The notes beneath the pieces were generated by a model. That model ran no database searches. It saw nothing but the letters and a program-made list of their open reading frames with translations, and was not told the origin of the DNA. DNA of 64,000 bases, taken from the NCBI RefSeq assembly GCF_003268025.1, contig NZ_QLUW01000002.1:186001-250000 (forward strand). Direction: 5' to 3'. Source of the stretch: Paenibacillus montanisoli. Lineage in GTDB: Bacteria; Bacillota; Bacilli; Paenibacillales; Paenibacillaceae. Below, one piece after another: positions 44,691 to 52,876 of this stretch. Position numbers and translations under genes: made by a program. Every line of letters begins with the position of its first letter. Positions within the stretch are counted from its first letter, which is position 1.

Positions 44691-45527
44691 CTAATGCTTC
44701 GGCTCCGCAACCGGGTAACCGATCAATTCTTTGCGCAGCAGCTGCTGCGCCTTATCCGAGAGCTGATCGTACGTCTCCTGCGGAATTTGAATCGTACCCG
44801 TGCGCGGCCCGTTCGCCGAGTAGATCAGCGCGATATTCGGTCTGTGCTTATCCGATTTGTTCGGCGTGCCGCGATGCCAGACTCTGTCATCCCGAATCAG
44901 GATGGAGCCTGCCGGCATGAGCATTTTGACGCTGTGCATATGCTCGGCGAGTTTTGGTTTGCTGAACGCGTTCTTCGCATACCAGTTATCTGGATGCAGA
45001 TGCGTGCCGCCCGGCCAGATTTCCATCGGCCCGTTGTTCTCCGTCACATCAACTAGCGGATAATTGACGATGAGATTGGCAATCGGCAAATTCGCCGGAT
45101 GTCTGTCGCCATAACGCGAAGAGGTATCCGAATGAACCGGTTGCGGTACTTTGCCGCCTGGCATTGAGGTATTCGTCGCAAAATACGTTAATAAGCAATC
45201 CTCGCCCAATAGCTGATCCACGATTTCCGTCACGAACGGATTCGCAATAACCGCTTCATCGCAATACGGCTTCTCAAACGGCAAATAGAGACGAACGTGG
45301 TTCGTTCCGTCGTTAAATCCGTTGCCAGGGTTGAGAATGACTTCACGGTTCTTCTCGAAATAGGGATCCAATAAGTCGACGTAGCTGTCATACAGATTCT
45401 CCACTTGCGCTCTAGGCAGCGCTTCTTCGAACAGCACATACCCGTTGACCTTGATGAGCTGGATAGCCAACTCTAACGTTTCCGCGGATAATTTTCCATT
45501 CTTCAGCTCTTCAGCGCTAAGCTTCAT
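44691..45527 (-). CDS. PhyH-family Fe(II)/2-oxoglutarate dioxygenase, tandem copy 2
   Basis: A 278-residue oxygenase. The iron ligands read H-x-D in PVHSDTSSRYGD and the distal His in VWHRGTPNKSD, with Arg in HRPNIALIYS for 2-oxoglutarate. It is a paralogue of the gene directly upstream: both begin MKLSAEEL, share NGYV-FE-LP near residue 30 and the WHRGTPN-SD motif. The frame extends to 45578, but ATG 45527 has GGAGG nine bases away and matches the paralogue's N-terminus. The substrate is unknown; position behind a sugar ABC transporter and LacI regulator suggests a carbohydrate-derived or small polar compound. Last gene of the cluster. Confidence 0.87.
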   Translation of the reverse strand: MKLSAEELKNGKLSAETLELAIQLIKVNGYVLFEEALPRAQVENLYDSYVDLLDPYFEKNREVILNPGNGFNDGTNHVRLYLPFEKPYCDEAVIANPFVTEIVDQLLGEDCLLTYFATNTSMPGGKVPQPVHSDTSSRYGDRHPANLPIANLIVNYPLVDVTENNGPMEIWPGGTHLHPDNWYAKNAFSKPKLAEHMHSVKMLMPAGSILIRDDRVWHRGTPNKSDKHRPNIALIYSANGPRTGTIQIPQETYDQLSDKAQQLLRKELIGYPVAEPKH

Positions 45528-45558
45528 TCCTACCATCCTCCAATAACTGCGAAATGAA

Positions 45559-46338
45559 TTAGTTGACGATCTCTTCAAACCGGAACAGCTGCTTCGCTCT
45601 TTCGCTTAAAGATTCATATGACTTTAGCGGAATCCGGACCTTGGACTCGGTATTAAACCAGGAACGGAAATAGACCAGCGCCATATTCGGCCGCGCCGCA
45701 TCGGATCGGTTCGGCGTTCCCCGGTGCCACATCCGGATATCCCGAAGCAGAAGCGACCCGGCCGGCATGAGCACGGGCTCGGAATGCATGACAGGCGCCA
45801 GCAGCTGCAGGTTCTCGACCCGGTTTGCATTTTCGGGCATCAGATGCGTTCCGCCCGGCCAAATTTCAAGCGGCCCGTTATCTTCTCTAAAGTCGACAAG
45901 CGGGATGTTGAGCACGATGCCCGTTGTCGGCAAAATGACCGATGAATCCGGATATAAGGCTTGCAAATCGGAATGCACAAGCTGGTATTCCGATCCCGGA
46001 AGCGGCGTATCGGAAGCAAAATACCGGCATGCGCAATTGCGTCCAAGCAGCTCCTCGACGACCGGAAGCACGAAAGGATGGGTAATGACATCGGGATCGT
46101 TGAATGGCTCGATGAACGGTACATTCATTTGCGTCCTGTTTTTGCCCCGGTTTAACGGATTGTTGGCGATATGGGCTTCGAAAACCTGCATAAAGCTTTC
46201 ATGCAAAGCATTCACTTTGTCCTCGGGCAGCACGCCTTCAAAGACGACATAACCGTTTACACGGATTTGCTCGACGGCCTGCTTCACGGTTTCCGGCTTT
46301 AACGACCGGCTCTCCAGCTCTTCAGCGCTTAGTTTCAA
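45559..46338 (-). CDS. PhyH-family Fe(II)/2-oxoglutarate dioxygenase, tandem copy 1
   Basis: A 259-residue oxygenase with H-x-D in LVHSDLQALYPD, distal His in MWHRGTPNRSD and the 2-oxoglutarate Arg in ARPNMALVYF. It is a paralogue of the next gene, 31 bases downstream, so the pair probably arose by duplication and may have diverged in substrate or act in sequence. Start is TTG 46338 with GGAG eleven bases upstream. A palindrome, TTAAACGTTTAG (46359-46370), sits in the 61-base gap between it and the LacI gene and matches the operator before the transporter promoter, so the pair can be controlled separately by the LacI protein. Confidence 0.87.
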   Translation of the reverse strand: MKLSAEELESRSLKPETVKQAVEQIRVNGYVVFEGVLPEDKVNALHESFMQVFEAHIANNPLNRGKNRTQMNVPFIEPFNDPDVITHPFVLPVVEELLGRNCACRYFASDTPLPGSEYQLVHSDLQALYPDSSVILPTTGIVLNIPLVDFREDNGPLEIWPGGTHLMPENANRVENLQLLAPVMHSEPVLMPAGSLLLRDIRMWHRGTPNRSDAARPNMALVYFRSWFNTESKVRIPLKSYESLSERAKQLFRFEEIVN

Positions 46339-46358
46339 GGCTCTTCTATCTCCTCTAC

Positions 46359-46370
46359 TTAAACGTTTAG
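46359..46370 (-). promoter_or_regulatory. LacI-type operator before the tandem PhyH genes
   Basis: TTAAACGTTTAG, with an AAACGTTT core at 46361-46368, lies between the LacI-family gene and the first PhyH gene. The same core is at 50824-50831, just downstream of the transporter promoter. A CpG-centred 8-base palindrome is typical for LacI/GalR proteins. Confidence 0.65.
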
Positions 46371-46399
46371 GGATATTGCTAGAATTGACCCTATCCTAT

Positions 46400-47416
46400 T
46401 TACCGTATGCTCTTTGTACTCTCGCGCACGATTAATTCATTCTTTAGGACCACATTGTGGTCCACGTTTCTGCCTTCGAGCATCTCAATAAGCAGCTTGG
46501 CAGCTTCCCAGCCCATCTGATATTTGTTTTGATGGACGGTGGTCAGCTTCGGCGTACAATAAGCGGAAAGAATGATGTCGTCATAGCCGACGACCGATAC
46601 CGAATCGGGAACTTTTCGTCCCCGCTTGTCAAGCGCTCTCAGCGCGCCGAGCGCCATTAAATCGCTGGAGCAAAATACGGCCGTAACCCCCGGATGTTCG
46701 TCCAAAATCCGCAGCATCGCTTGTTCTCCCCCCTCTTCGGAGAACGCTCCATCGACAACTTTGGAAGCATCGTAAGCCATTCCGAATTCAGAGAGCGCTT
46801 TCTTAAAACCGATTAACCGCTGATCGCTCACATGCGCTTCGGGATAACCGTTAATCATGGCAATCTTCGTATGCCCCCCATCGATCAGATAGTGAACGGC
46901 TTTTCGCACCCCCTCAACATTGTCGGTCGTGACATTCCCCAGATGTTCGTTCGAGAACGGAATATCGATGAGGACACAGGGGAAATTGGACTTCTCAATG
47001 ACCTCTTCCAGATAGGGGTCGTCGACCTTTAAGCCAAAAATGATGGCTCCGTCCACATTCCGCTCTTTGCATAAGTTGTAGTACGATTTGATCCGCTGCT
47101 TGGACGGGCTCGTGCTGAACAACAAGATATCATAGTTCAATTCGATGGCACGGTCGTTGATGCCAATCAGAATTTCGAATGCAAGGTTGTCTTTGCCGCC
47201 CGTATGTTTAAGTCCGGAGAAAATAACGCCGATGGTGCGCGTTTTACTGGACACTAAACTTCTGGCTACGGCGTTAGGCGAATAATCGAGCTGAGCGGCA
47301 ATTTCGCGAATCCGCTTCTTCGTCTCTTGGCTAACATCGTCATAGCCGTTGAGCGCCCTGGAGACGGTCGTCGTCGATACGCCGGCAATTCGCGCAATGT
47401 CTTTAATCGTTGCCAA
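46400..47416 (-). CDS. LacI/GalR-family transcriptional regulator
   Basis: A 338-residue repressor. The N-terminal helix-turn-helix and hinge are ATIKDIARIAGVSTTTVSRALNG and YSPNAVARSLVSSKT (given in two parts), followed by a periplasmic-binding-like sugar domain (IGVIFSGLKHTGG, then VTAVFCSSDLMALGALRAL). Start: of several TTG codons, 47416 lies six bases after AGGTGG and gives MATIKDIARI. It lies 45 bases after the second permease gene and before the two PhyH genes. AAACGTTT palindromes at 46361 and 50824 are its likely operators, making it a local regulator of transport and oxidation; the inducer is unknown. Confidence 0.93.
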   Translation of the reverse strand: MATIKDIARIAGVSTTTVSRALNGYDDVSQETKKRIREIAAQLDYSPNAVARSLVSSKTRTIGVIFSGLKHTGGKDNLAFEILIGINDRAIELNYDILLFSTSPSKQRIKSYYNLCKERNVDGAIIFGLKVDDPYLEEVIEKSNFPCVLIDIPFSNEHLGNVTTDNVEGVRKAVHYLIDGGHTKIAMINGYPEAHVSDQRLIGFKKALSEFGMAYDASKVVDGAFSEEGGEQAMLRILDEHPGVTAVFCSSDLMALGALRALDKRGRKVPDSVSVVGYDDIILSAYCTPKLTTVHQNKYQMGWEAAKLLIEMLEGRNVDHNVVLKNELIVRESTKSIR

Positions 47417-47461
47417 TAACAACCACCTGCCAAAGTTAGGAATGGATGAGTCTCGCTCGGA

Positions 47462-48301
47462 TCAGCCTTTAACGCCGCCGCTCACGACGCTTTGCTGCAC
47501 CTGCTCTTGTGCCAGCATATACAAGATAATGCTCGGCAGCGTAACAAGCGTCAGTGCCGCAAACAGCTGGGTGTAGTTATACGAAAACTGCTCGGTGAAA
47601 AATTGCAGGGCGACCGGCAGCGTTCGATTCTCGGCAGAAGCGGTCAGCATAAATCCATAAAAAAACTCGTTCCAGTTGCCCAAAAACATCAAAATGCCCG
47701 CGGTTGCCAATCCTGCTTTGGCAAGCGGCAAATTGATATGAAAGAACACCTGCCAGAAACTCGCCGATTCCATATAAGCGGCTTCATCCAGTTCCCTTGG
47801 AATCGATAGAAACGATGCCCGCAAAATAAATAGCGATACAGCCAGTCCCGCCGAAATGTATACGATGATGAGCGCCAGTCTCGTATCGTAAAGCCCGGTA
47901 AGATTGATAAAGGAGAAGATAGGCTGCGCGGTCGCATGGCCCGGGATCAAGAGCGTGACCGAGAATAGGATAAACAACGTCCGCTTTCCGATAAAGTCGA
48001 ATTTCGCGAACGAATAGGCTGCAAGCGCGTAAAACAGGAGCGCAATAAGCGTGGAAGAAATTGAAATCAGTACAGAGTTGAACGTATTGCTTAAGAAGTT
48101 GTTCATCTGAAGTACGGAGGCATAGGCACGAAAGTTAATTTCCGTTGGCAGCGCGAATGGCGTATTTAATATCGCTTTGTTGGATTTGAAGGAAGAAACC
48201 GTAATCCAGAGCAGCGGCACGAGCGATATGCAAACGGTAAATATGAGCACCAAATAACTGAATAGCCAGACTAGGCCACGTTTCAACAGATCAGCCTTCA
48301 T
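47462..48301 (-). CDS. Sugar ABC transporter permease (MalG/CUT1 type)
   Basis: A 279-residue membrane protein with six helices. The CUT1 C-terminal subunit signature is present: PRELDEAAYMESASFWQVFFHINLPLAKAG (given as EAAYMESASFWQVFFHINLP), the loop that docks the ATPase. It pairs with the permease encoded upstream and the lipoprotein binding protein. No ATPase gene lies in the cluster; such importers share one MsmX-type ATPase in this group (family knowledge). ATG 48301 has GAGG seven bases upstream. Confidence 0.94.
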   Translation of the reverse strand: MKADLLKRGLVWLFSYLVLIFTVCISLVPLLWITVSSFKSNKAILNTPFALPTEINFRAYASVLQMNNFLSNTFNSVLISISSTLIALLFYALAAYSFAKFDFIGKRTLFILFSVTLLIPGHATAQPIFSFINLTGLYDTRLALIIVYISAGLAVSLFILRASFLSIPRELDEAAYMESASFWQVFFHINLPLAKAGLATAGILMFLGNWNEFFYGFMLTASAENRTLPVALQFFTEQFSYNYTQLFAALTLVTLPSIILYMLAQEQVQQSVVSGGVKG

Positions 48302-48320
48302 ATGCAGTCCTCACCACCTG

Positions 48321-49196
48321 TCAGTTGTATACGCTTTTATTCATCTTGAACACTTTCGTCGTGATGGCCAGAACACCGATCCCCAGAATAATCATGATGG
48401 TAGCCACCGCATTGGCATAACCGAATTCATAATTAATAATGCCGTCATAGAGCATGACGGATATATTGTAGGTTGAGTTGCCCGGTCCGCCTTTGGTCGT
48501 CAAGAAGATCGCTTCGAACATCGTGATTCTCGCAATGACGGACAGAATGACCGAAGTGCCCAGCGATCCCCGAATCAACGGGAAATTGATGCGCCAGTGA
48601 ATCTGGGCTTCCGTCGCACCGTCGATTTTGGCGGCCTCATGCAGTTCTTTCGGGATTGCCATTAGATCGGATAAGACGAGCAGCGTCACGATAACGGCGT
48701 AGAAAACCCAAGTCAAGCTGATTGCGGAGAAGGCATATTGCGAGTCGAAGAACCAGTTGGTATGAAAGTCGGAGAAACCGATCTTCCGGATAAAATTGTT
48801 AAGCAGTCCCATCTGATCGTTGAAAATAAACCGATAAATAATCGCCCATGCGGATACCGCGATAACGTTCGGAATCATGAATACGCCGCGCACGAATCTC
48901 CAGCCGAAAGGCTGTTTAAAAATTATGAAAGCGACCAGAGCGCCGAAAGGGACATGTATGAATGTGGCGATGAGCGACCACTTCAACAGATTCATCAATG
49001 AAACCGTGATGGAGTTATCATCGGTAAAGATCATTTTATAATTGTCGAATCCGACAAATTTAGGGGCATTGAACCCGTTCCATTCCGTAAAACCGGTCGT
49101 GAATACCGTCAGGATCGGGACGAAATAAAACGTCAGAAATACGATCAGCGTCGGAACAATAAAGAGGTATACCCACAGCTTATTGTACTTGTACAT
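48321..49196 (-). CDS. Sugar ABC transporter permease (MalF/CUT1 type)
   Basis: A 291-residue membrane protein with six helices and the conserved EAA loop (LHEAAKIDGATEAQIHWRIN). It starts KYNKLWVYLFIVPTLIVFLT, typical of MalF-like subunits without the long periplasmic loop. The frame extends to 49301, but ATG 49196 has AGGAG seven bases upstream and fits family length. A 13-base stem-loop in the 116-base gap before it (49251-49287) may lower its expression relative to the binding protein. Confidence 0.94.
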   Translation of the reverse strand: MYKYNKLWVYLFIVPTLIVFLTFYFVPILTVFTTGFTEWNGFNAPKFVGFDNYKMIFTDDNSITVSLMNLLKWSLIATFIHVPFGALVAFIIFKQPFGWRFVRGVFMIPNVIAVSAWAIIYRFIFNDQMGLLNNFIRKIGFSDFHTNWFFDSQYAFSAISLTWVFYAVIVTLLVLSDLMAIPKELHEAAKIDGATEAQIHWRINFPLIRGSLGTSVILSVIARITMFEAIFLTTKGGPGNSTYNISVMLYDGIINYEFGYANAVATIMIILGIGVLAITTKVFKMNKSVYN

Positions 49197-49250
49197 GACA
49201 ACACTCCTTCCGAAAGCCGCATGCAAACAAGATTGATCCGGTTCGGGAAT

Positions 49251-49287
49251 GCAAGAAGCGCATAGGCAGCAGCCATGCGCTTCTTGC
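49251..49287 (-). promoter_or_regulatory. Intercistronic stem-loop between binding protein and permease genes
   Basis: A perfect 13-base stem, GCAAGAAGCGCAT / ATGCGCTTCTTGC (49251-49263 and 49275-49287), with an 11-base loop and no T run. It is therefore not a full terminator. Such hairpins protect the 3' end of the upstream message and attenuate downstream genes, giving excess binding protein. Confidence 0.75.
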
Positions 49288-49312
49288 GCAACCAATCTCA
49301 TTTGGATCGATA

Positions 49313-50683
49313 TTATTTCTTAAACTTCTCCGCTGTTTCCGTCATGGCCTTGCAGAATTGTTCAGGCGTCATATCATTCGTAGCCAGAAGCGGCAGATTT
49401 TTCGCAAACAGATCCGATACGGATTGAGGAACGACGTTGTAGATCGCGCGGTTGAGCGTTTTCATTTTGGCGCCGACTTCATCGTTCAGTTGTCTGAGGA
49501 TCGGATCCAGCTTGGCTTTGTCAGCGTCCGGCATCGGCAGTTTAGGCGCAAAACCGCCTTCCGCTACGAGGAACGCATTCAACTCTTCCGGCGAATAAAT
49601 AAATTTGAAGTATTCAATCAGTCCGTCCACTTGCTCCTGCGGCGTATCCTTCGGAATCGAATACCAGTAACCATCAGAGGAGCCAAGCGCTACGCCGCCT
49701 GGATAAATCGTAGCGCCTACTTTAGCGGCGAAGCCTTCGCCCGCTTTGTCCGGATTGCTGAAATCGCCGACCATCCATGGTCCGTTCGCGATTATAGCCG
49801 TGTTCTCGCTGAAGAATTCATTGGCAGCGATCGAATACGTCGCGCCTAGCGCCGACTTTGTCGTGTACTCTTGAAGCAGCTTCTGCACTTTCGTGAAGGT
49901 GTTAGTCCAAAGCGGCGAGTCGAAGTTGGTGACGATATCGCCCTTCGTCAGGATGTCTTGACCCTCCTGCTCGGAAGCGAGCATCGCCGTTGCAAGCAGC
50001 ATCGTTGTCCAAGCGTTCTCACCGGTCATCAAGGACAGCGGAGTGACGCCGGCTGCTTTCAACTTGTCAAGGTCGCTGAAGAACCCGTCCCAAGTCGTCG
50101 ACAGTTCCGTAATGCCTGCTTTTTGGAGCAGCTCTTTATTGTAGTACATGCCGATCGGACGCACGAATGCGAGCGGCAGCGACACGTATTTGCCGTTCTT
50201 GTCTGTGTTATAAGTAACGGATTCATCAATCAAGACGTTTTTGATTTCAGGCGTTTTGTCGATGTATGGCTTCAGATCCAAGAGATCGCCGTTGTCGATC
50301 ATGATCTCGGCGAGCTCTTTATCGACTTCGATCAGTGGCGGGAGTTTCTTCTGCTGATAGAGGAGTTTGATCTTCTTCGAGTATTCGTCTTGCACGATTT
50401 CCTCGATTTCGATCTTGTACTTGCCTGCGTATTTGGTATTGAAGCGTTCAATTTGAGGAAGGAAGAAAATGGCCCCGACGTTATTCCCCGTTTTGTAGCT
50501 AGGGAACTTAATGACGACTTCTTTGCCGCTGTCTGCATTTGCAGAGCCGCTGTTTGAATTCTCGGAGCTGCCGTCATTCGTCGCGGTACCGCTATTGCTG
50601 TTGCCGTTGTTGCCGTTGCTGCCGCAAGCCGCTAATGATACGGCAAGGATCAACGCGATGATGAGCAAACTTATTTTTCTCAT
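49313..50683 (-). CDS. Extracellular sugar-binding lipoprotein (CUT1 solute-binding protein)
   Basis: A 456-residue binding protein. The signal peptide ends in lipobox SLAAC (C20), followed by an Asn/Gly/Ser-rich linker (GSNGNNGNSNSGTATN). The mature part is a family 1 solute-binding protein (IKLLYQQKKLPPLIEVDKEL, TWDGFFSDLDKLKAAG, TAIIANGPWMVGDFSNPDKA). The substrate is an unidentified mono- or oligosaccharide. Start ATG 50683 has GGGAGG seven bases upstream. It is the first gene after a well-formed promoter (50850-50879) with a cre site and a LacI operator. Confidence 0.94.
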   Translation of the reverse strand: MRKISLLIIALILAVSLAACGSNGNNGNSNSGTATNDGSSENSNSGSANADSGKEVVIKFPSYKTGNNVGAIFFLPQIERFNTKYAGKYKIEIEEIVQDEYSKKIKLLYQQKKLPPLIEVDKELAEIMIDNGDLLDLKPYIDKTPEIKNVLIDESVTYNTDKNGKYVSLPLAFVRPIGMYYNKELLQKAGITELSTTWDGFFSDLDKLKAAGVTPLSLMTGENAWTTMLLATAMLASEQEGQDILTKGDIVTNFDSPLWTNTFTKVQKLLQEYTTKSALGATYSIAANEFFSENTAIIANGPWMVGDFSNPDKAGEGFAAKVGATIYPGGVALGSSDGYWYSIPKDTPQEQVDGLIEYFKFIYSPEELNAFLVAEGGFAPKLPMPDADKAKLDPILRQLNDEVGAKMKTLNRAIYNVVPQSVSDLFAKNLPLLATNDMTPEQFCKAMTETAEKFKK

Positions 50684-50823
50684 GGACAAACCTCCCGAAT
50701 TTTAGTTTCATGTACACGGTGATGCATGACTGAAAATTTGGTGTGGTTCCAATCTACGGAGCAAAGATGTGGACGCTCGATACCTCCTTTGGATTTAAAA
50801 TGAAGTCGTTCCCCCCTTATCCG

Positions 50824-50831
50824 AAACGTTT
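50824..50831 (-). promoter_or_regulatory. LacI-type operator downstream of the transporter promoter
   Basis: The 8-base palindrome AAACGTTT (context CGAAACGTTTAAG) is centred about 16 bases after the predicted transcription start, a roadblock position. It matches the palindrome at 46361-46368, and both are likely sites for the LacI-family protein of this cluster. Confidence 0.65.
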
Positions 50832-50849
50832 AAGGAAGACTGCGCCTTC

Positions 50850-50880
50850 ATTATAAATGAGTGTTGGAAGCGATTACAAG
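50850..50880 (-). promoter_or_regulatory. Transporter promoter with overlapping CcpA (cre) site
   Basis: On the minus strand TTGTAA (50874-50879), an 18-base spacer and TATAAT (50850-50855). On the plus strand TTGGAAGCGATTACAAG (50864-50880) matches the cre consensus WTGNAARCGNWWNCAWW at all but the final base and covers the -35 box. Carbon catabolite repression by CcpA is expected. Confidence 0.72.
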
Positions 50881-50902
50881 ACATAAATTGGTGCCGAAAT
50901 AA

Positions 50903-50935
50903 AAAAATATTTTAAAAATATTTTAAAAATATTTT
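50903..50935. repeat. Three tandem AAAAATATTTT units (phased A-tracts)
   Basis: Three perfect 11-base copies of AAAAATATTTT stand at 50903, 50914 and 50925. Spacing close to one helical turn predicts intrinsically curved DNA. They lie about 25 bases upstream of the transporter -35 box, where they could stimulate the promoter like a UP element or set a topological boundary after the nagA operon. Confidence 0.8.
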
Positions 50936-50951
50936 CTTAATATATGAAAAA

Positions 50952-50980
50952 AAGAACCCTCAGCCAGGAAGAAGGTTCTT
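50952..50980 (-). terminator. Terminator after the metallophosphoesterase gene
   Basis: Stem AAGAACC / GGTTCTT (50952-50958 and 50974-50980), followed in the minus direction by a run of T (A run 50947-50953). The 323-base gap from 50684 to 51006 holds this terminator, the A-tract repeats, and the transporter promoter with its cre and LacI sites. Confidence 0.75.
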
Positions 50981-51006
50981 CTTTCGTTATTGATGCCGGA
51001 CAAGAC

Positions 51007-51888
51007 TTACTCCGCAATAAGCTTGATCAGCCGGCATTGACTTGTAAAGCCTGGCGCTGTCACGTATTGATATCGGCCTGCCCGGAAAGCATCGATATGG
51101 TTGAAATGCACATGTCCGCAGAAGATGCCGCGTATATTCCCGCTCTCTTCGCTCGCGAGAAAGCGGCAAAACCTGCTCGTGGAAGGATCCGTCGTTCGTA
51201 CCTGCCAGGCTTCGCGAGAGGCTGCATTCCAATTGGATGCCCCCATCATAATGGGCGCTCCCCATTTGTCCACTACATCTTGCTGCAGGCTGGATAAATA
51301 GATTGGAATGTGCATGAACAATAAATAAGGCTCGCCTGTTGCGGCTGCTTGTTTTATGGCGGCAAACTGATCGTTCGTCACCTGATAGTTGCTGTTATCC
51401 AGCGCGATCAGCTTCACTCCGCCAACCGTTCGGATCTCGCAGCCCGGCGTCTCCGATATCCATTCGCGGAATTTCGGATAAGCAGCCGCGCGCACTTCAT
51501 CCGTAAAACTGCCGGAGAAATACCAGTCGTGGTTGCCGACGGTATATAAGTACGACGATCTCAGGAGGTCGAATTGCCGCTGCAGATGCTCGATATTGGC
51601 TTGACTGGGGAAGTCGATGATATCTCCCGTAAATACGGTGAAATCCACCTGTAAATCATTGCTGGTTCGCAACAAACGATCGAAAAGGTCTGCCGTAGAC
51701 GGCCCGCCTGCCAATTGCGATGCAAACACGGAAGTTCGCTTGACGGCCTCTGTACGTATATCAATCTCTTCGCGTTCATCGCATTCCGTCAGATGACAGT
51801 CCGTAATTTGCAGAATCGTTAACGGTTGTTTAAGCCCGGGAATTCGGATTATGGTTTGTTGCGGCGTAATCTGGGGATCAAGGTTCAT
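51007..51888 (-). CDS. Calcineurin-like metallophosphoesterase
   Basis: A 293-residue phosphoesterase with all metal motifs: D-x-H in QITDCHL, GD in FTGDIID, GNHD in VGNHDWYF, His in MHIPIYL and GHVH in FCGHVHFNH. The two-metal site hydrolyses phosphomono- or diesters; the natural substrate is not given by the family. Start ATG 51888 follows GGAG by nine bases; two upstream ATGs have poor spacing. It is the last gene of an operon with an AraC-type regulator, NagA and a ROK kinase, so a phosphorylated or phosphate-decorated amino sugar is a reasonable guess. Confidence 0.9.
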   Translation of the reverse strand: MNLDPQITPQQTIIRIPGLKQPLTILQITDCHLTECDEREEIDIRTEAVKRTSVFASQLAGGPSTADLFDRLLRTSNDLQVDFTVFTGDIIDFPSQANIEHLQRQFDLLRSSYLYTVGNHDWYFSGSFTDEVRAAAYPKFREWISETPGCEIRTVGGVKLIALDNSNYQVTNDQFAAIKQAAATGEPYLLFMHIPIYLSSLQQDVVDKWGAPIMMGASNWNAASREAWQVRTTDPSTSRFCRFLASEESGNIRGIFCGHVHFNHIDAFRAGRYQYVTAPGFTSQCRLIKLIAE

Positions 51889-51901
51889 TACCATCAACTC
51901 C

Positions 51902-52876
51902 TTAACTACTTGCAAATGTAACGGCTCCGATTAAGCCCGCCGTATCGCCTAATCTAGCCTTCAGAATAGCAGGCTTCCTAGCGTGGACATATCCCGCATG
52001 AATCTTCTCCCGAATAGGTCCGAGCAGCAGCTCATCCGCTTCCGCAACGCCGCCTCCGATAATAACGGCTTCCGGACTAAGCAAACAAACGGCTGTCAAC
52101 AGCTTAGCTGCAAGCACTTCGCCAACGTAACGGAAAATCGCTTGAGAAGCATGATCGCCATCGATGGCAGCTCGATAAACATCGAAAGCGGTAGGAACCC
52201 GATCAAGCTTGCTCAATGAAGAATGGCCTCCTTCACCCTCCAGCGCTTCACGAGCCAATCGAACGACGCCTGCCGCCGAAACAATCGTTTCAACGCAGCC
52301 TCGCTTCCCGCAGGCGCATAAAGCGACTTGCCCCTCTACCGAATCATGCCCGATCTCCCCGGCATAATAATCGTTCCCCCTGATGATGCAGCCATCTGCA
52401 ATAATCGCTGTAGCAATCCCGGTTCCGACTGTGAGACAAAGCATATTTCGATACCCTTGTCCGGCACCTGCCGTCAGCTCCCCTAGGGCATAGATTCTTA
52501 CATCGTTGTCGATGCGCACTGGAACGCCTAACCGCTTGCTCATCTGCTCTGCGAACGGAACGCCGAACCATCCCAGGTTGGATGCAGCCTCCGCTCTTCC
52601 CTGATACGGGTCTATCCGTCCGGGAACGCCCATGCCAACGAGCGCCAGTCCATCGGTGCAGCCAGCCTCCTGAGCTAATCCGAATATTTCTTCCGTCAGC
52701 TTGTCGTAGAAGGCGGCAGGGTGATCCGTCTTGGCAGGCAAATGAGGCAGAAGAGTGGGAAACGATTTTTTCCGAAGCAGAACCCGTGATTCATCGAATA
52801 TACCGATGACCGTATTGGTGCCGCCGATATCGACACCGACATAAGCTTTTTTCTCCTTATGCGCATGTTCAATCAT
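51902..52876 (-). CDS. ROK-family sugar kinase
   Basis: A 324-residue sugar kinase. The phosphate loop is YVGVDIGGTNT, the catalytic Asp lies in RIDNDVRIYALGE, and the ROK zinc motif reads H in GHDSVEGQ and C-x-C-G-x-x-G-C in CACGKRGCVE. ROK kinases phosphorylate glucose, N-acetylglucosamine, ManNAc or fructose. With NagA directly upstream, N-acetylglucosamine or a similar amino sugar is the likely substrate. No DNA-binding domain is present, so it is an enzyme and not a ROK repressor. ATG 52876 has GGAGG seven bases before it and overlaps the nagA stop by eight bases. Confidence 0.93.
   Translation of the reverse strand: MIEHAHKEKKAYVGVDIGGTNTVIGIFDESRVLLRKKSFPTLLPHLPAKTDHPAAFYDKLTEEIFGLAQEAGCTDGLALVGMGVPGRIDPYQGRAEAASNLGWFGVPFAEQMSKRLGVPVRIDNDVRIYALGELTAGAGQGYRNMLCLTVGTGIATAIIADGCIIRGNDYYAGEIGHDSVEGQVALCACGKRGCVETIVSAAGVVRLAREALEGEGGHSSLSKLDRVPTAFDVYRAAIDGDHASQAIFRYVGEVLAAKLLTAVCLLSPEAVIIGGGVAEADELLLGPIREKIHAGYVHARKPAILKARLGDTAGLIGAVTFASS

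Noticed and set aside
48321..49301. Extended N-terminus of the first permease with a Cys-rich leader
   Set aside because: The leader is encoded by the intercistronic hairpin region; ATG 49196 has AGGAG and gives the normal family length.
49871..50557. A 228-codon plus-strand open frame across the sugar-binding protein gene
   Set aside because: Antisense to a typical lipoprotein gene; its Val/Phe/Arg-rich translation has no family look.
50903..50935. Possible CRISPR or satellite array
   Set aside because: Three 11-base A/T units without spacers are phased A-tracts, not a CRISPR array.
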